Source: Sandaracinobacteroides hominis (GTDB taxonomy: Bacteria; Pseudomonadota; Alphaproteobacteria; Sphingomonadales; Sphingomonadaceae). Taken from it: 64,000 bases of DNA. The notes beneath the pieces are model-generated. The model made no database searches and had not been told where the DNA came from. It worked only from the letters and a program-made list of their open reading frames with translations. Positions within the stretch are counted from its first letter, which is position 1, and each line of letters opens with the position of its first letter. The stretch covers positions 483,557-547,556 of the forward strand of contig NZ_JADCUC010000002.1 of assembly GCF_016464365.1 (NCBI RefSeq). Reading direction: 5' to 3'. The translations under genes and the position numbers were made by a program. Shown in pieces: positions 42,198-50,953 of the stretch.

Positions 42198-44714
42198 TTA
42201 TTTGCAGGGTACCGTCACGTCGGCATCGGTGCCCAGCGCCACGCGCGCCAGGCTGAAGGTGCCGCTGCCGATGGTCAGCGCGAACGGCTTGCCGACTGCG
42301 GCCATGCCGGCGCTGGCGAAGCATTTCAGCGGCACGGCAACGCGCGCCCACTGGCCTTGCGGCGTCTTTTTGGCATCGCCCAGCGGCACGGTGGCGGTGC
42401 CGGAAGCCCCGGTCAGCGACAGGGTGATGGGCCCGGTGAGCGCGGAATCCCGGCGCACGGTCATCACCAACAACACATCGCCGTTGGTTTCGCGGGTCAG
42501 GTCCATCGGATCGAGGTTGGCTAGCTCGATCACCGCCGGGCCTTGCTGCACGTCGAAGCGGCGGGCGCCTTCCTGGACGATATGGTCGGTTGCGGTGATC
42601 TGCACCTTGCCGCCCAGAGCGGTCGCCGGCATCGTCGAAATGCGCGTTGAATCCGCCTTGCCGTCGGTCACATAGAGCGAGACCGGCGCCACCGGTGACC
42701 CGCGATCGAGGAAGGTGCCGCCGCCGTCGCTGTCCTTGACGCCGGGGTCTTCGGACAGAGGCTTCCATGCGACCGGGGCGTCCGCGAGCGACAGCCCGTA
42801 GCCCAGCTTGAACAGCGTCGGCCCCCTGGCGTCCGCCGTCAGCGGCCAGGCGACCGGCAGCTTGCCGGTGAAGTCGTACGCGGCGCGGCGATCCTTCCGC
42901 TGCAGCAGCACGTCGGCGACGCCCGCCCCTTCCGAGCCGGGCAGCCACGCCACCACGAAGGCGTCGGCGGCGTTCAGCGCCGGGTTCACGAACAGCGGCC
43001 GGCCGGTGATCATCAGCGCCACCACCGGAATGCCCTGCGCCTTCAGTTTCTGCATCGTCTCGAACGGCTTGCGCAGTTCGGGCCGCAGCTGCAGCGTCTT
43101 CAGGTCGCCCTGAAACTCGGCATAGGGGGTTTCACCAAAGACGACGATGGCGACGTCCGGCTTGCCGCGCCAGCTGCCGTCGGGCGAGTAGGTCGCCGTG
43201 CCGCCCGTTGCGGCTACGCCGGCCTCGATGCCCTTCCAGATGGAGGTGGCGCCGGGGAATTTGCTGTTGTCGACTCCGGTGCCCTGCCAGGTCAGGGTCC
43301 AGCCGCCGGATTGCCGGCCGATGTCGTCGGCGCCGTCGCCGGCCACCAGCACGTTGGCGCCGGCCTTGATCGGCAGGATGCTACCGTTGTTCTTCAGCAG
43401 CACCATCGATTTGCGCACGGCCTCGCGGGCAATCGCCCGGTGATCGGCGGCGCCCAGCAGCGCATATTGCCCGGCCAGCGGCCGCGACGACGGCTTGCCC
43501 GCCTCGAACAGGCCCATGCGCATCTTCACCCGCAGGATGCGCGCCACGGCATCATCCAGCCGCACCATCGGCACCTGCCCGGATTTCACCTGCGCCAGCA
43601 GCGAGGTGTAGATGTCGCGCCAGGTATCGGGCGCCATGTACATGTCGATACCCGACAGCAGCGCCTGGGGGCAGCTGGCATTGGTGCAGCCGGCGACCTG
43701 CCCATGGGCGTTCCAGTCTGTGACGACGAAGCCGCCGAAGTTCATGCGCTTTTTCAGGACGTCGGTGACGAGCCCCGGATGGCCGGCGATCTTCACGCCG
43801 TTCCAGCTGGAGAAGCTGGTCATCACCGTTTCGACGCCGGCCTCGATCGCGGGCACATAGGGGGCGCCGTGGATGTCGCGCAGCTCGGTTTCGCTGATCC
43901 TTGCGTCGCCCTGGTCGCGGCCCTCGAAGGTGCCGCCGTCGGCGATGAAATGCTTGGTGCTGGCGATGACGTGCGGGCCCGACAGCACGGTGCCCTGTCC
44001 GGGGACGCCCTGCAGGCCCTTGATCATCCGCCCGGCATAGCTGGAGACGATGGCCGGATCGGAGGAATAGCCCTCATAGGCGCGGCCCCAGCGGAAATCC
44101 TGCGGCACGGTGATGGTGGGCGCGAAGGTCCACTCCATGCCGGTGACGCGGATTTCCTTCGCAGTCGCGGCGCCGATCCGCTCGATCAGGTCGGGGTCGC
44201 GGGCGGCGCCCAGGCCGATGTTGTGCGGAAACAGCGTGGCGCCGACGATGTTGGAATGGCCGTGCACGGCGTCCGTGCCCCAGATGATGGGGATGCCGAC
44301 ACCGCCGCCGGATTTGTCGACGGAGGCTGCATAGAAAGCGTCGGCCAGCTCCAGCCATTTCTGCGCCGGGGCGAATTCGTCGCCGCCGGGGGCGGAGTTG
44401 CCGCCGTTCAGGATCGAGCCGAGGTGGTATTTCCTGGCGTCGGCCGGGGTCACGGCGGAAATGTCGGCCTGGATCACCTGGCCCACCTTTTCCTCCACGG
44501 TCATCCGCTTCAGGAGGTCGGCGATGCGCTTCTCCGTTGCGGCGTCGGTGGGGAAGGGCCATTTCGGCGACGGCCAGATTTCCGGATGCACCGTCGATTC
44601 CGGGGGCGTTACCGGCGGCTGCATCGGCGCGACCTGCGCCATTGCCGACATCGCCATCGCCGCAAGGCCCGCACCCACAGTGGTGGCCCGCAATATTGCA
44701 CGAGTTGAGCTCAA
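42198..44714 (-). CDS. glycoside hydrolase family 3 beta-glycosidase, exported
   Basis: 838 residues. Signal peptide (AGLAAMAMSAMAQ), GH3 N-domain with KHFIADGGTFEGRDQGD and the nucleophile Asp in GFVVTDWNAHG, the second GH3 domain (SMVLLKNNGSILPI), and a C-terminal beta-sandwich likely to bind carbohydrate. Exo-beta-glucosidase or xylosidase activity is likely. The start is a TTG at 44714 with GAGAGGG a few bases upstream. It is divergent from a pentose oxidation operon, and a GTGAACGTTCAC palindrome lies 42 bp upstream of the start. It could supply monosaccharides to that operon. Confidence 0.92.
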   Translation of the reverse strand: MSSTRAILRATTVGAGLAAMAMSAMAQVAPMQPPVTPPESTVHPEIWPSPKWPFPTDAATEKRIADLLKRMTVEEKVGQVIQADISAVTPADARKYHLGSILNGGNSAPGGDEFAPAQKWLELADAFYAASVDKSGGGVGIPIIWGTDAVHGHSNIVGATLFPHNIGLGAARDPDLIERIGAATAKEIRVTGMEWTFAPTITVPQDFRWGRAYEGYSSDPAIVSSYAGRMIKGLQGVPGQGTVLSGPHVIASTKHFIADGGTFEGRDQGDARISETELRDIHGAPYVPAIEAGVETVMTSFSSWNGVKIAGHPGLVTDVLKKRMNFGGFVVTDWNAHGQVAGCTNASCPQALLSGIDMYMAPDTWRDIYTSLLAQVKSGQVPMVRLDDAVARILRVKMRMGLFEAGKPSSRPLAGQYALLGAADHRAIAREAVRKSMVLLKNNGSILPIKAGANVLVAGDGADDIGRQSGGWTLTWQGTGVDNSKFPGATSIWKGIEAGVAATGGTATYSPDGSWRGKPDVAIVVFGETPYAEFQGDLKTLQLRPELRKPFETMQKLKAQGIPVVALMITGRPLFVNPALNAADAFVVAWLPGSEGAGVADVLLQRKDRRAAYDFTGKLPVAWPLTADARGPTLFKLGYGLSLADAPVAWKPLSEDPGVKDSDGGGTFLDRGSPVAPVSLYVTDGKADSTRISTMPATALGGKVQITATDHIVQEGARRFDVQQGPAVIELANLDPMDLTRETNGDVLLVMTVRRDSALTGPITLSLTGASGTATVPLGDAKKTPQGQWARVAVPLKCFASAGMAAVGKPFALTIGSGTFSLARVALGTDADVTVPCK

Positions 44715-44755
44715 AATCCCTCTCCCAATCCCCGATTTTGTCCAAATCTACGTAT

Positions 44756-44767
44756 GTGAACGTTCAC
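44756..44767. promoter_or_regulatory. LacI-type operator-like palindrome GTGAACGTTCAC
   Basis: Perfect 12-bp palindrome with central CG, 42 bp upstream of the GH3 start. It has the layout of LacI/PurR family operators. It probably controls the GH3 gene. Confidence 0.5.
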
Positions 44768-44888
44768 TTGTCAGCCCCAAGCCGAATTTCCTGGCAAGAA
44801 AGCCGATCTCCCCCGCTGCCATTCACCCCGGCATCGCGCGCTCAGCCGCAGTTTGCCGCAGCATTGTCTTGCAGCGGAAGCTCGACAC

Positions 44889-44902
44889 TGGTAGCGCTAT
44901 CA
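44889..44902. promoter_or_regulatory. LacI-type operator-like site TGGTAGCGCTATCA
   Basis: Near-palindrome centred on GCGC, about 60 bp upstream of the FAH-family gene that opens the pentose operon. A one-base variant is found at 26257. A LacI family repressor is the most likely ligand; no regulator gene is in the window. Confidence 0.55.
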
Positions 44903-44960
44903 GAACAAAGGGACAAGCAAGTTTAGACTTGGCAGGCGGGACTTGGCGGGTGGGATTTCC

Positions 44961-46109
44961 ATGACATTCAAATTCGACCAATCGGCCCTGCCGGTCGATC
45001 ATATGGATGCGCTGCTCGCGGGCCGCGTGCTGTTGGCCGATGGCCCGGTGCCGGTTCTCGTCCGCGACGGTCAGGTCTTTGACATGTCGCGACAGGCGGC
45101 CACGATGGCCGACCTGCTGGACCGCGAGGATCTGGCCGAGATCGAGGGCGATCCGTTGTGCAACCTGCTGGAGCTGGGTGGCCCGGGCGAGGACAGCGGC
45201 TTTACCCTGCTTTCCCCGATCGACCTGCAGTGCGTGAAGGCCGCCGGCGTCACCTTTGCCGTCTCTGCGATCGAGCGGGTGATCGAGGAACGCGCCCGCG
45301 GCGACGCCGGCAAGGCCGCCGGGATCCGCGCGGAACTGGAGGCGAAGGTCGGCGGCGGCATCCGCTCCGTCGTCCCCGGCTCGGAAGATGCCGCCAGGCT
45401 GAAGGCCGCGCTGATCGAGGCCGGCATGTGGTCGCAGTATCTGGAAGTCGCCATCGGCCCGGACGCGGAAGTGTTCACCAAGGCGCCGGTGCTGGCGACG
45501 CTGGGATGGGGGGCGGACATCGGCATCCGGTCCGATTCCAGCTGGAACAATCCCGAGCCGGAGGTCGTGGTGGTCGTCGACAGCCGCGGCCGCATCGTCG
45601 GCGCGACGCTGGGCAATGATGTGAACCTGCGCGATTTCGAGGGCCGTTCCGCGCTGCTGCTGGGGAAGGCGAAGGACAATAATGCGTCGGCTTCGATCGG
45701 CCCCTTCATCCGCCTGTTCGACCGCCGATTCTCGCTGGACGACGTGCGCGAGGCCGAACTCGATCTGCGGATCGAGGGGCCGGAGGGCTATAAGCTGACC
45801 GGCCACAGCTCGATGCGCCAGATCAGCCGCGATCCGGCCGAGCTGGTGCGGCAGGCGCTCAGCGAGCACCAGTATCCCGACGGCTTCGTCCTCTATCTTG
45901 GCACGCTGTTCGCGCCCGTGCAGGATCGCGACGATCCGGGGCGCGGCTTCACGCACAAGGTGGGCGATATCGTCTCCATCAGCTCGCCGCGCCTCGGCAC
46001 GCTTGTCAACCGCGTCACCACCTCGAAGGACGCGGCGCCCTGGCGCTTTGGCATCCGCGAGCTGATGCGGGTGCTGGAGCGGCGGCAGGCAGCACCCGAA
46101 CACGCCTGA
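44961..46109 (+). CDS. FAH-family 2-keto-3-deoxypentonate dehydratase-like protein
   Basis: About 382 residues from ATG 44961. The C-terminal fumarylacetoacetase fold shows SSWNNPEPEVVVVVDSRG, GATLGNDVNLRDFEGRSALL and LGKAKDNNASASIGPF, the pattern of XylX / AraD1-type dehydratases, which turn 2-keto-3-deoxy-xylonate or -arabinonate into 2-oxoglutarate semialdehyde. The long N-terminal domain fits these enzymes rather than true FAH. Next gene after 35 bp is an SDR. Assignment to xylose or arabinose cannot be made by eye. Confidence 0.85.
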   Translation: MTFKFDQSALPVDHMDALLAGRVLLADGPVPVLVRDGQVFDMSRQAATMADLLDREDLAEIEGDPLCNLLELGGPGEDSGFTLLSPIDLQCVKAAGVTFAVSAIERVIEERARGDAGKAAGIRAELEAKVGGGIRSVVPGSEDAARLKAALIEAGMWSQYLEVAIGPDAEVFTKAPVLATLGWGADIGIRSDSSWNNPEPEVVVVVDSRGRIVGATLGNDVNLRDFEGRSALLLGKAKDNNASASIGPFIRLFDRRFSLDDVREAELDLRIEGPEGYKLTGHSSMRQISRDPAELVRQALSEHQYPDGFVLYLGTLFAPVQDRDDPGRGFTHKVGDIVSISSPRLGTLVNRVTTSKDAAPWRFGIRELMRVLERRQAAPEHA

Positions 46110-46144
46110 AGCGGCACCCTGGACAGAATGGACAGAAGACAGAA

Positions 46145-46951
46145 ATGGCAGAAGCGGATCCGATGGACATGGTCGCAGCTGACGGAGCGGAAGCGCTGAA
46201 GGCGCTCTATCCCAGCCTGCGAGGCAAGCGCGTGCTCGTTACCGGTGGCGGCTCGGGCATCGGTGCCGGCATTGTCGAGGGCTTTGCCGCGCAAGGGGCC
46301 GACGTCACCTTCTTCGACATTGCGCGGGAGGATTCCAACGCGCTGGTCGAGAGGATGAAAGCCGGCAAGCGCAAGGCCTGCTTCGAATATGTAGACCTGA
46401 CCGACATCGCCACCCTGCAGGGGATGATCGCCCGCCTGATCGAACGCTCCGGGCCGTTCGACATACTGGTGAACAATGCCGCCAACGACGACCGCCACAG
46501 CATCGACGACATCACCGAGGACTATTTCGATAACCGGCTGAACGTGAACCTGAAGCATATGTTCTTCTGTGCGCAGGCGGTGATCCCCAGCATGCGGGCG
46601 CGCGGGCGGGGGGTGATCGTCAACCTCGGCTCGATTTCCTGGCATCTCGGCCTCAACGACCTGACGCTGTATCAGACCTGCAAGGCCGCCATCGAAGGGC
46701 TCACCCGCAGCCTCGCGCGTGACCTCGGGCCGGATGGCATACGTGCCACCTGCGTCATCCCCGGCAATGTCCGCACGCCGCGCCAGCTGAAATGGTACAC
46801 GCCCGAGGGCGAGGCGGAGATCGTCGCCGCCCAGTGTTTGAAGGGCCGGCTGGTGCCCGACGATATTGCTGCAATGGTGATGTTCCTCGCCTCCGACGAT
46901 GCCCGGCTGATCACCGGCCACAGCTATTTCGTGGACGCGGGCTGGCGCTGA
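46145..46951 (+). CDS. SDR dehydrogenase, probable pentose 1-dehydrogenase
   Basis: 268 residues. NAD(P) motif VTGGGSGIGAGI, NNAAN, catalytic Ser in NLGSISW and YQTCKAA (Tyr-x3-Lys). Similar in layout to the xylose dehydrogenase of the Weimberg pathway, which oxidises xylose (or arabinose) to the lactone. Start ATG 46145. The stop overlaps the next start by one base. The substrate call rests on the operon context with a SMP-30 lactonase and XylX-like enzyme. Confidence 0.85.
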   Translation: MAEADPMDMVAADGAEALKALYPSLRGKRVLVTGGGSGIGAGIVEGFAAQGADVTFFDIAREDSNALVERMKAGKRKACFEYVDLTDIATLQGMIARLIERSGPFDILVNNAANDDRHSIDDITEDYFDNRLNVNLKHMFFCAQAVIPSMRARGRGVIVNLGSISWHLGLNDLTLYQTCKAAIEGLTRSLARDLGPDGIRATCVIPGNVRTPRQLKWYTPEGEAEIVAAQCLKGRLVPDDIAAMVMFLASDDARLITGHSYFVDAGWR

Positions 46952-47829
46952 TGCCTGCGCAGCCTGGCGAACCGCAAAGCGTCTGGACCCTTGGCGCCCC
47001 GCTGCTGGAAGGGCCGGTCTGGGTCGGCGACGCGCTCTGGTTTGTCGATATCAAGAGCCGCAAGCTGCACTGCCTGGGCCCTGACGGCACGAAGCAGAGC
47101 TGGGACGCGCCCGAGCAGATTGGCTTCTGCCTGCCGACCGTGCAGGGCGATTTCATCGCCGGGCTGCAATCGGGCCTTGCCCGCTTCGATCCGCAGTCGG
47201 GTGCCTTTGCGCCGATGGTCGATCCGGAGCCGCACCGCCCCGGCAACCGCCTCAACGACGCCACCGTGGACAGCGAAGGCCGGCTGTGGTTCGGGACGAT
47301 GGACGACGGCGAGCGGGAAAAGACCGGGCATATCTATCGGCTGGGCGCCGACGGCCGCTGCCATGCCGAAACCGCGGCCGTCTCGATCAGCAACGGCCCG
47401 GCGGTCAGCCCCGATGGCCGCACGCTCTATCATGTAGATACGTTGGGCGGCCGCATCCATGCCGCCACCATCGGCGCCGACGGATCGCTGTCTGACGAGC
47501 GGCTGCTGATCCGCATCGCCCCGACCGACGGCTATCCGGACGGCCCCGCCGTCGATGCCGAGGGCTGCATCTGGGTGGGGCTCTACAACGGCTGGGCCGT
47601 GCGTCGCTATTCGCCCGCCGGCGAGCTGCTGGAAACGATCCGCTTCCCCGTCAGCGCCATCACCAAGGTCGCCTTCGGTGGCCCCGGCCTCACCACGCTC
47701 TATGCGACGACGGCGCGCAAGCATGTGGGCGAGGCGCAGCTGGCGAAGGAGCCGCTGGCGGGCGATCTGTTCGCGCTGCCGGTGTCCGTTGCGGGCATCC
47801 CCGCAGTTCCTGTCTCCATCGGCCTGTGA
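46951..47829 (+). CDS. SMP-30/gluconolactonase family protein, probable pentonolactonase
   Basis: About 292 residues. The six-blade propeller shows the metal ligands in LLEGPVWVGDALWFVD, HRPGNRLNDATVDSEGRLWFG and DGYPDGPAVDAEGCIWVG. In this operon it should hydrolyse xylono- or arabinonolactone made by the SDR. Start ATG 46951 overlaps the SDR stop by one base; stop overlaps the epimerase start by 4 bp. Confidence 0.9.
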   Translation: MPAQPGEPQSVWTLGAPLLEGPVWVGDALWFVDIKSRKLHCLGPDGTKQSWDAPEQIGFCLPTVQGDFIAGLQSGLARFDPQSGAFAPMVDPEPHRPGNRLNDATVDSEGRLWFGTMDDGEREKTGHIYRLGADGRCHAETAAVSISNGPAVSPDGRTLYHVDTLGGRIHAATIGADGSLSDERLLIRIAPTDGYPDGPAVDAEGCIWVGLYNGWAVRRYSPAGELLETIRFPVSAITKVAFGGPGLTTLYATTARKHVGEAQLAKEPLAGDLFALPVSVAGIPAVPVSIGL

Positions 47830-48662
47830 GCTTCAGCCTTGCGCATGCCGGCTGGAGCGCCGGCATCGAACCGGAATCCGGCGGCTCGCTCAGCCGGCTG
47901 GAGTGGAACGGTATGTCGGTGCTGCGCCCCGCAGCGCCGGGCACACGCAACCCGCTGCAGATGGCGAGCTTTCCGCTGGTGCCCTATGCCAATCGCATTG
48001 CGCAGGGGCGTTTTGGCGAACACCGCCTGCCGCGCAATTTCGGCGCGCATCCGCACACGCTGCACGGCAACGGCTGGCAAAGCGAATGGACAGCACAGGC
48101 GGAAGGCGAGGGCAGGCTGAGGCTGCTGCTGGACCATCGGGGCGGCGAGGCCTGGCCCTGGAGCTATGATGCGGAGCAGGAAATCGAGCTGCTGGCGGGC
48201 GTCGCCCGTTTCCGGATCGAGCTTACCAACCGCGGCAGCCGGCCCATGCCCGCGGGGCTCGGCTTCCATCCCTATTTTCCGCTGCATGCGCAAACGCGTC
48301 TGATGGCTCATGCAGCGGCTGTCTGGCTTTCCGACGACCAGCAGCTCCCGGTTCGCCGCGCGAGCGCCGTGCATTTCGGCGATTGGGCTTCCGGCGCGCC
48401 GGTTGCCGGCAGCGGACTGATCGACAATGTCTATGAAGGCTGGAACGGTTTCGCGCGGATAAGCCAGCCCGGATACCGGCTGGATCTGGCGGCGACGGGC
48501 GCGCGCGCCTTCCACCTGTATCGCCCCGAAGGCGGCGACTTCTTCTGCTTCGAGCCGGTGAGCCACCTGCCCGATGCGCACAACCGCCAGGAGTTCGCGC
48601 TGGACATGCTGCAGCCCGGCGAAAGCCTGGCGCTGGCCATGCGGATCTCGATCAGCGGCTGA
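47826..48662 (+). CDS. aldose 1-epimerase family protein
   Basis: 278 residues. The galactose mutarotase fold with catalytic His in PHTLHGNGW and the family motif LGFHPYFPL is present; Glu in the C-terminal FCFEPVSHLPDA. It interconverts alpha and beta anomers and so supplies the SDR with the right sugar form. The GTG start overlaps the lactonase stop, so it is last in the pentose operon. Confidence 0.9.
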   Translation: MSFSLAHAGWSAGIEPESGGSLSRLEWNGMSVLRPAAPGTRNPLQMASFPLVPYANRIAQGRFGEHRLPRNFGAHPHTLHGNGWQSEWTAQAEGEGRLRLLLDHRGGEAWPWSYDAEQEIELLAGVARFRIELTNRGSRPMPAGLGFHPYFPLHAQTRLMAHAAAVWLSDDQQLPVRRASAVHFGDWASGAPVAGSGLIDNVYEGWNGFARISQPGYRLDLAATGARAFHLYRPEGGDFFCFEPVSHLPDAHNRQEFALDMLQPGESLALAMRISISG

Positions 48663-48677
48663 GATCGAGCGGCGGCG

Positions 48678-49277
48678 CTATTTGCAGCGCGACTTGCCCT
48701 TGCAGGGATCGGTCAGCGTGGGGACGGAGGCCCAGTCCAGGCGCGGCGCCAACGCCGCCGGATAGATCGGCCCGGCGAGGCTCCGGCGCATCACGTCCAG
48801 CTCCGCCTCGGCGAAATCGCCGAACTTGCCCTTCGGCACGGCCAGCGCCTTGCGCCCGACCATCGCGGCTGCATCGCAGAAGGTATATTGGGCATCGAAG
48901 GTCGCCCAGCTCTGGTTGGCGCGCGTGGCATAGCTGTCGAACGCGCGCTGGCCCAGTTTCGGGCCCTTCTGCCTCACGAAATAGCCGGTCATCTGCTTGA
49001 AGCTGTCGGCCATCTCGTCGCTGTGCTGCCGCAGCAGCGCGTTATAGGTCGGCACCGTCTGCAGGAAGGGCGAGAACTGGCACTGCAGCGCCGCCACGTT
49101 CAGCCCGGCGCGCAGGGACCAGATCTTGTCCGCCCGCGCCTCCTTCGGGCTCATGCCGGGAAGCGGCGGAGGAGTGACCGTAACGGCGCTGGCCGCTTCC
49201 AGTCCCGTCGAGGCAAGCCCGACCAGAATTGCAAGACTGGCCGTCCGGCCGATCGCTCCCCGCCAACCCTTGTGCAT
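48678..49277 (-). CDS. exported protein of unknown function
   Basis: 199 residues. A signal peptide (TASLAILVGLASTGLEA) and a helical mature part with Cys residues in ALQCQFSP, TFCDAAAM and LTDPCKGKSRCK. I do not recognise the family. Its ATG overlaps the stop of the SCP2-domain gene by one base (TGATG), so the two are co-translated. It is convergent with the epimerase gene, 15 bp away. Confidence 0.65.
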   Translation of the reverse strand: MHKGWRGAIGRTASLAILVGLASTGLEAASAVTVTPPPLPGMSPKEARADKIWSLRAGLNVAALQCQFSPFLQTVPTYNALLRQHSDEMADSFKQMTGYFVRQKGPKLGQRAFDSYATRANQSWATFDAQYTFCDAAAMVGRKALAVPKGKFGDFAEAELDVMRRSLAGPIYPAALAPRLDWASVPTLTDPCKGKSRCK

Positions 49278-49579
49278 CAGCCCAGGATCTTCCCCAGCTG
49301 CATGGCGATGCCCATGTCGCCTTCAACCTTCAGCTTGCCCATCATGAAGGCCATCTGCGGGTTCTGCTTGCCGGCGGCGATGTCGGTGAAATCCGCCATC
49401 GAAACCTTCACGCGGCAATCGGTGTCGCCATTGTCGTTGGTGACGGTGGCGGGCGTTGCGGTGCCGTCGATGCGAACCGCACCGTCGTCGCCGAAGTCGA
49501 AGGTCACCGATTTGCCGGCGATGCCGCCATTCTTTGCCACGCGCTCGGCCATTCCGGCAGTAATTTCAGTAAGGCTCAT
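49277..49579 (-). CDS. SCP2 sterol-binding domain protein
   Basis: 100 residues, a lone SCP2 domain: VTFDFGDDGAVRIDG, then DTDCRVKVSMADFTDIAAGKQNPQMAFMMGKLKVEGDMGIAMQLGKIL, the classical C-terminal part. Binds lipids or fatty acyl-CoA in the cytosol. ATG 49579 was chosen because the longer frame upstream lacks domain similarity. Coupled to the exported protein gene downstream. Confidence 0.92.
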   Translation of the reverse strand: MSLTEITAGMAERVAKNGGIAGKSVTFDFGDDGAVRIDGTATPATVTNDNGDTDCRVKVSMADFTDIAAGKQNPQMAFMMGKLKVEGDMGIAMQLGKILG

Positions 49580-49724
49580 AAACTCTCTCCCGCTCTGTCG
49601 TTGCAGTCGTGTGGCTGCATGCTCCGGGCAGGATACCCCGGCCATGCGGCCTTTTCGTTGCAGTGCTATCCTGTTCCCGAATGCCCCATCGCGGGCAGAA
49701 CATGAAGCGCTGATTAAGCAAGAA

Positions 49725-49747
49725 AGGCCGCCTTTTCGAGGCGGCCC
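49725..49747 (-). terminator. intrinsic terminator after the Ala-rich lipoprotein
   Basis: Stem GGCCGCC / GGCGGCC with a seven-base loop; on the minus strand it is followed by TTTCTT. It lies about 37 bp after the stop of the lipoprotein gene. Confidence 0.7.
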
Positions 49748-49783
49748 TTCCCAATAGCAGACCGGGAAAGCCCGGCCTCCGGC

Positions 49784-50095
49784 TTACTTGGCCGGAGCAG
49801 CAGCGTCCGTAGCAGCGGCAGCAGCGTCGGTCGCGGCGTTAGCAGCGGTCGTCGCGGCAGCAGCAGCGTCGGTGGCAGCAGCAGCAGCGTCGGTCGCGGC
49901 AGGCGCAGCAACCGTGGCGTCAACCGGAGCGGTCGCAGCAGCGTCGACAGCGGCGGTGTCAACCGGAGCTGCTTCCACGGCAGCGGCTTCGGTCGCAGCC
50001 GGCTCGGCCGGCTTCTGGCCGCAAGCAACCACGAACAGAGCAGCGCCGGCCACCAGAGCAGCGGTCTTCACCGTCGAAAGAACTTCACCCATCAT
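49784..50095 (-). CDS. Ala/Thr-rich repetitive lipoprotein
   Basis: 103 residues. Signal peptide with lipobox FVVACGQKPAEP, then a low-complexity stretch of ATDAAAA-type repeats (Ala, Thr, Asp, Val) up to the C-terminus (ATDAAAPAK). Anchored in the outer or inner membrane, probably an unstructured spacer. The DNA repeats GCAGCAGCGTCGGT may cause slippage. Similar Ala-rich lipoproteins are seen in many sphingomonads but have no known role. Confidence 0.65.
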   Translation of the reverse strand: MMGEVLSTVKTAALVAGAALFVVACGQKPAEPAATEAAAVEAAPVDTAAVDAAATAPVDATVAAPAATDAAAAATDAAAAATTAANAATDAAAAATDAAAPAK

Positions 50096-50197
50096 CTGAC
50101 TCCTGAATTGATCTTATGAAAAGTTCTGGAGTCCTCGGTTCCTACCGACCCCGAACCGGGCCGGAACCTAGCGACAATCTTCGCGGGCCTCAAGAGT

Positions 50198-50857
50198 CTA
50201 GATTGCAGCTTGATGAACGACGCCCATGCCGTCCAGCATGGCGGGCAGCTGCTTTCGAAGCGCTTCGTCGAGATCGTCCATGGATATACCGCGCGCGAGA
50301 TCGGCCAGACGGGTGACGCCATGTTCTGCAATGCCGCACGGCACGATAGCCGAAAAGTGCGAAAGGTCGGTCGAAACGTTGATTGACAGGCCGTGAAAGC
50401 TGATCCAGCGCCGTACGCGAACGCCGATCGCGCCGATCTTCGCCAGCCCCGCGCCGTCCTTCACCCAGATGCCGGTGCCGGCCTCGTGCGGGAAGGCGGC
50501 GACCCCGAATTCGGCCAGTGCGGCAATTGCCCACGTCTCCAGCGCGGCCACATAGGCGCGCACGTCGCGGCCACGCGCGCCGAGATCCAGCATCGGATAG
50601 ACGACGCGCTGGCCAGGCCCGTGATAGGTCAGCTTGCCGCCGCGCCCCGTCGTCACCAGCGGAAAGCGACCGGGCTCCCGCATGTCGCTGTCGTCGGAAC
50701 TGGTGCCGGCGGTGATGACGGGCGGATGCTCCACCAGCCAGATGCGCTCGGCCGCTTCTCCGGCGATCATGGCGGCGACATGCGCCTCCATGGCGCGCAC
50801 GCTGGCGTCATAGTCCGAAAGCCCGGGCGTCACCCGCCATTCTGGAAATGCTGGCAT
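50198..50857 (-). CDS. lipB: octanoyl-[ACP]:protein N-octanoyltransferase
   Basis: 219 residues. Signatures GRGGKLTYHGPGQRVVYP, AKIGAIGVRVRRWISFHG (catalytic Lys) and IVPCGIAEHGVT (catalytic Cys) are intact. It starts lipoate synthesis by moving octanoate from ACP to lipoyl domains, so it would also serve the stand-alone lipoyl protein at 25898. I chose ATG 50857 (MPAFPEWRVTPG). LipA is not in the window. Confidence 0.96.
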   Translation of the reverse strand: MPAFPEWRVTPGLSDYDASVRAMEAHVAAMIAGEAAERIWLVEHPPVITAGTSSDDSDMREPGRFPLVTTGRGGKLTYHGPGQRVVYPMLDLGARGRDVRAYVAALETWAIAALAEFGVAAFPHEAGTGIWVKDGAGLAKIGAIGVRVRRWISFHGLSINVSTDLSHFSAIVPCGIAEHGVTRLADLARGISMDDLDEALRKQLPAMLDGMGVVHQAAI

Positions 50858-50953
50858 CCGCGCCCAATAGCCCTTGCCGCGCGACAAAGCCAATTCGCCC
50901 CGCAAGTCACGGACTCTAGGCGGCGATTCCCGGCTGTGCTAGAATCGCTTCCG

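Noticed and set aside
49788..50099. Plus-strand Ala/Ser/Val-rich frame opposite the lipoprotein
   Set aside because: It is the mirror of the repetitive lipoprotein gene, which has a signal peptide, lipobox and a terminator in its direction.
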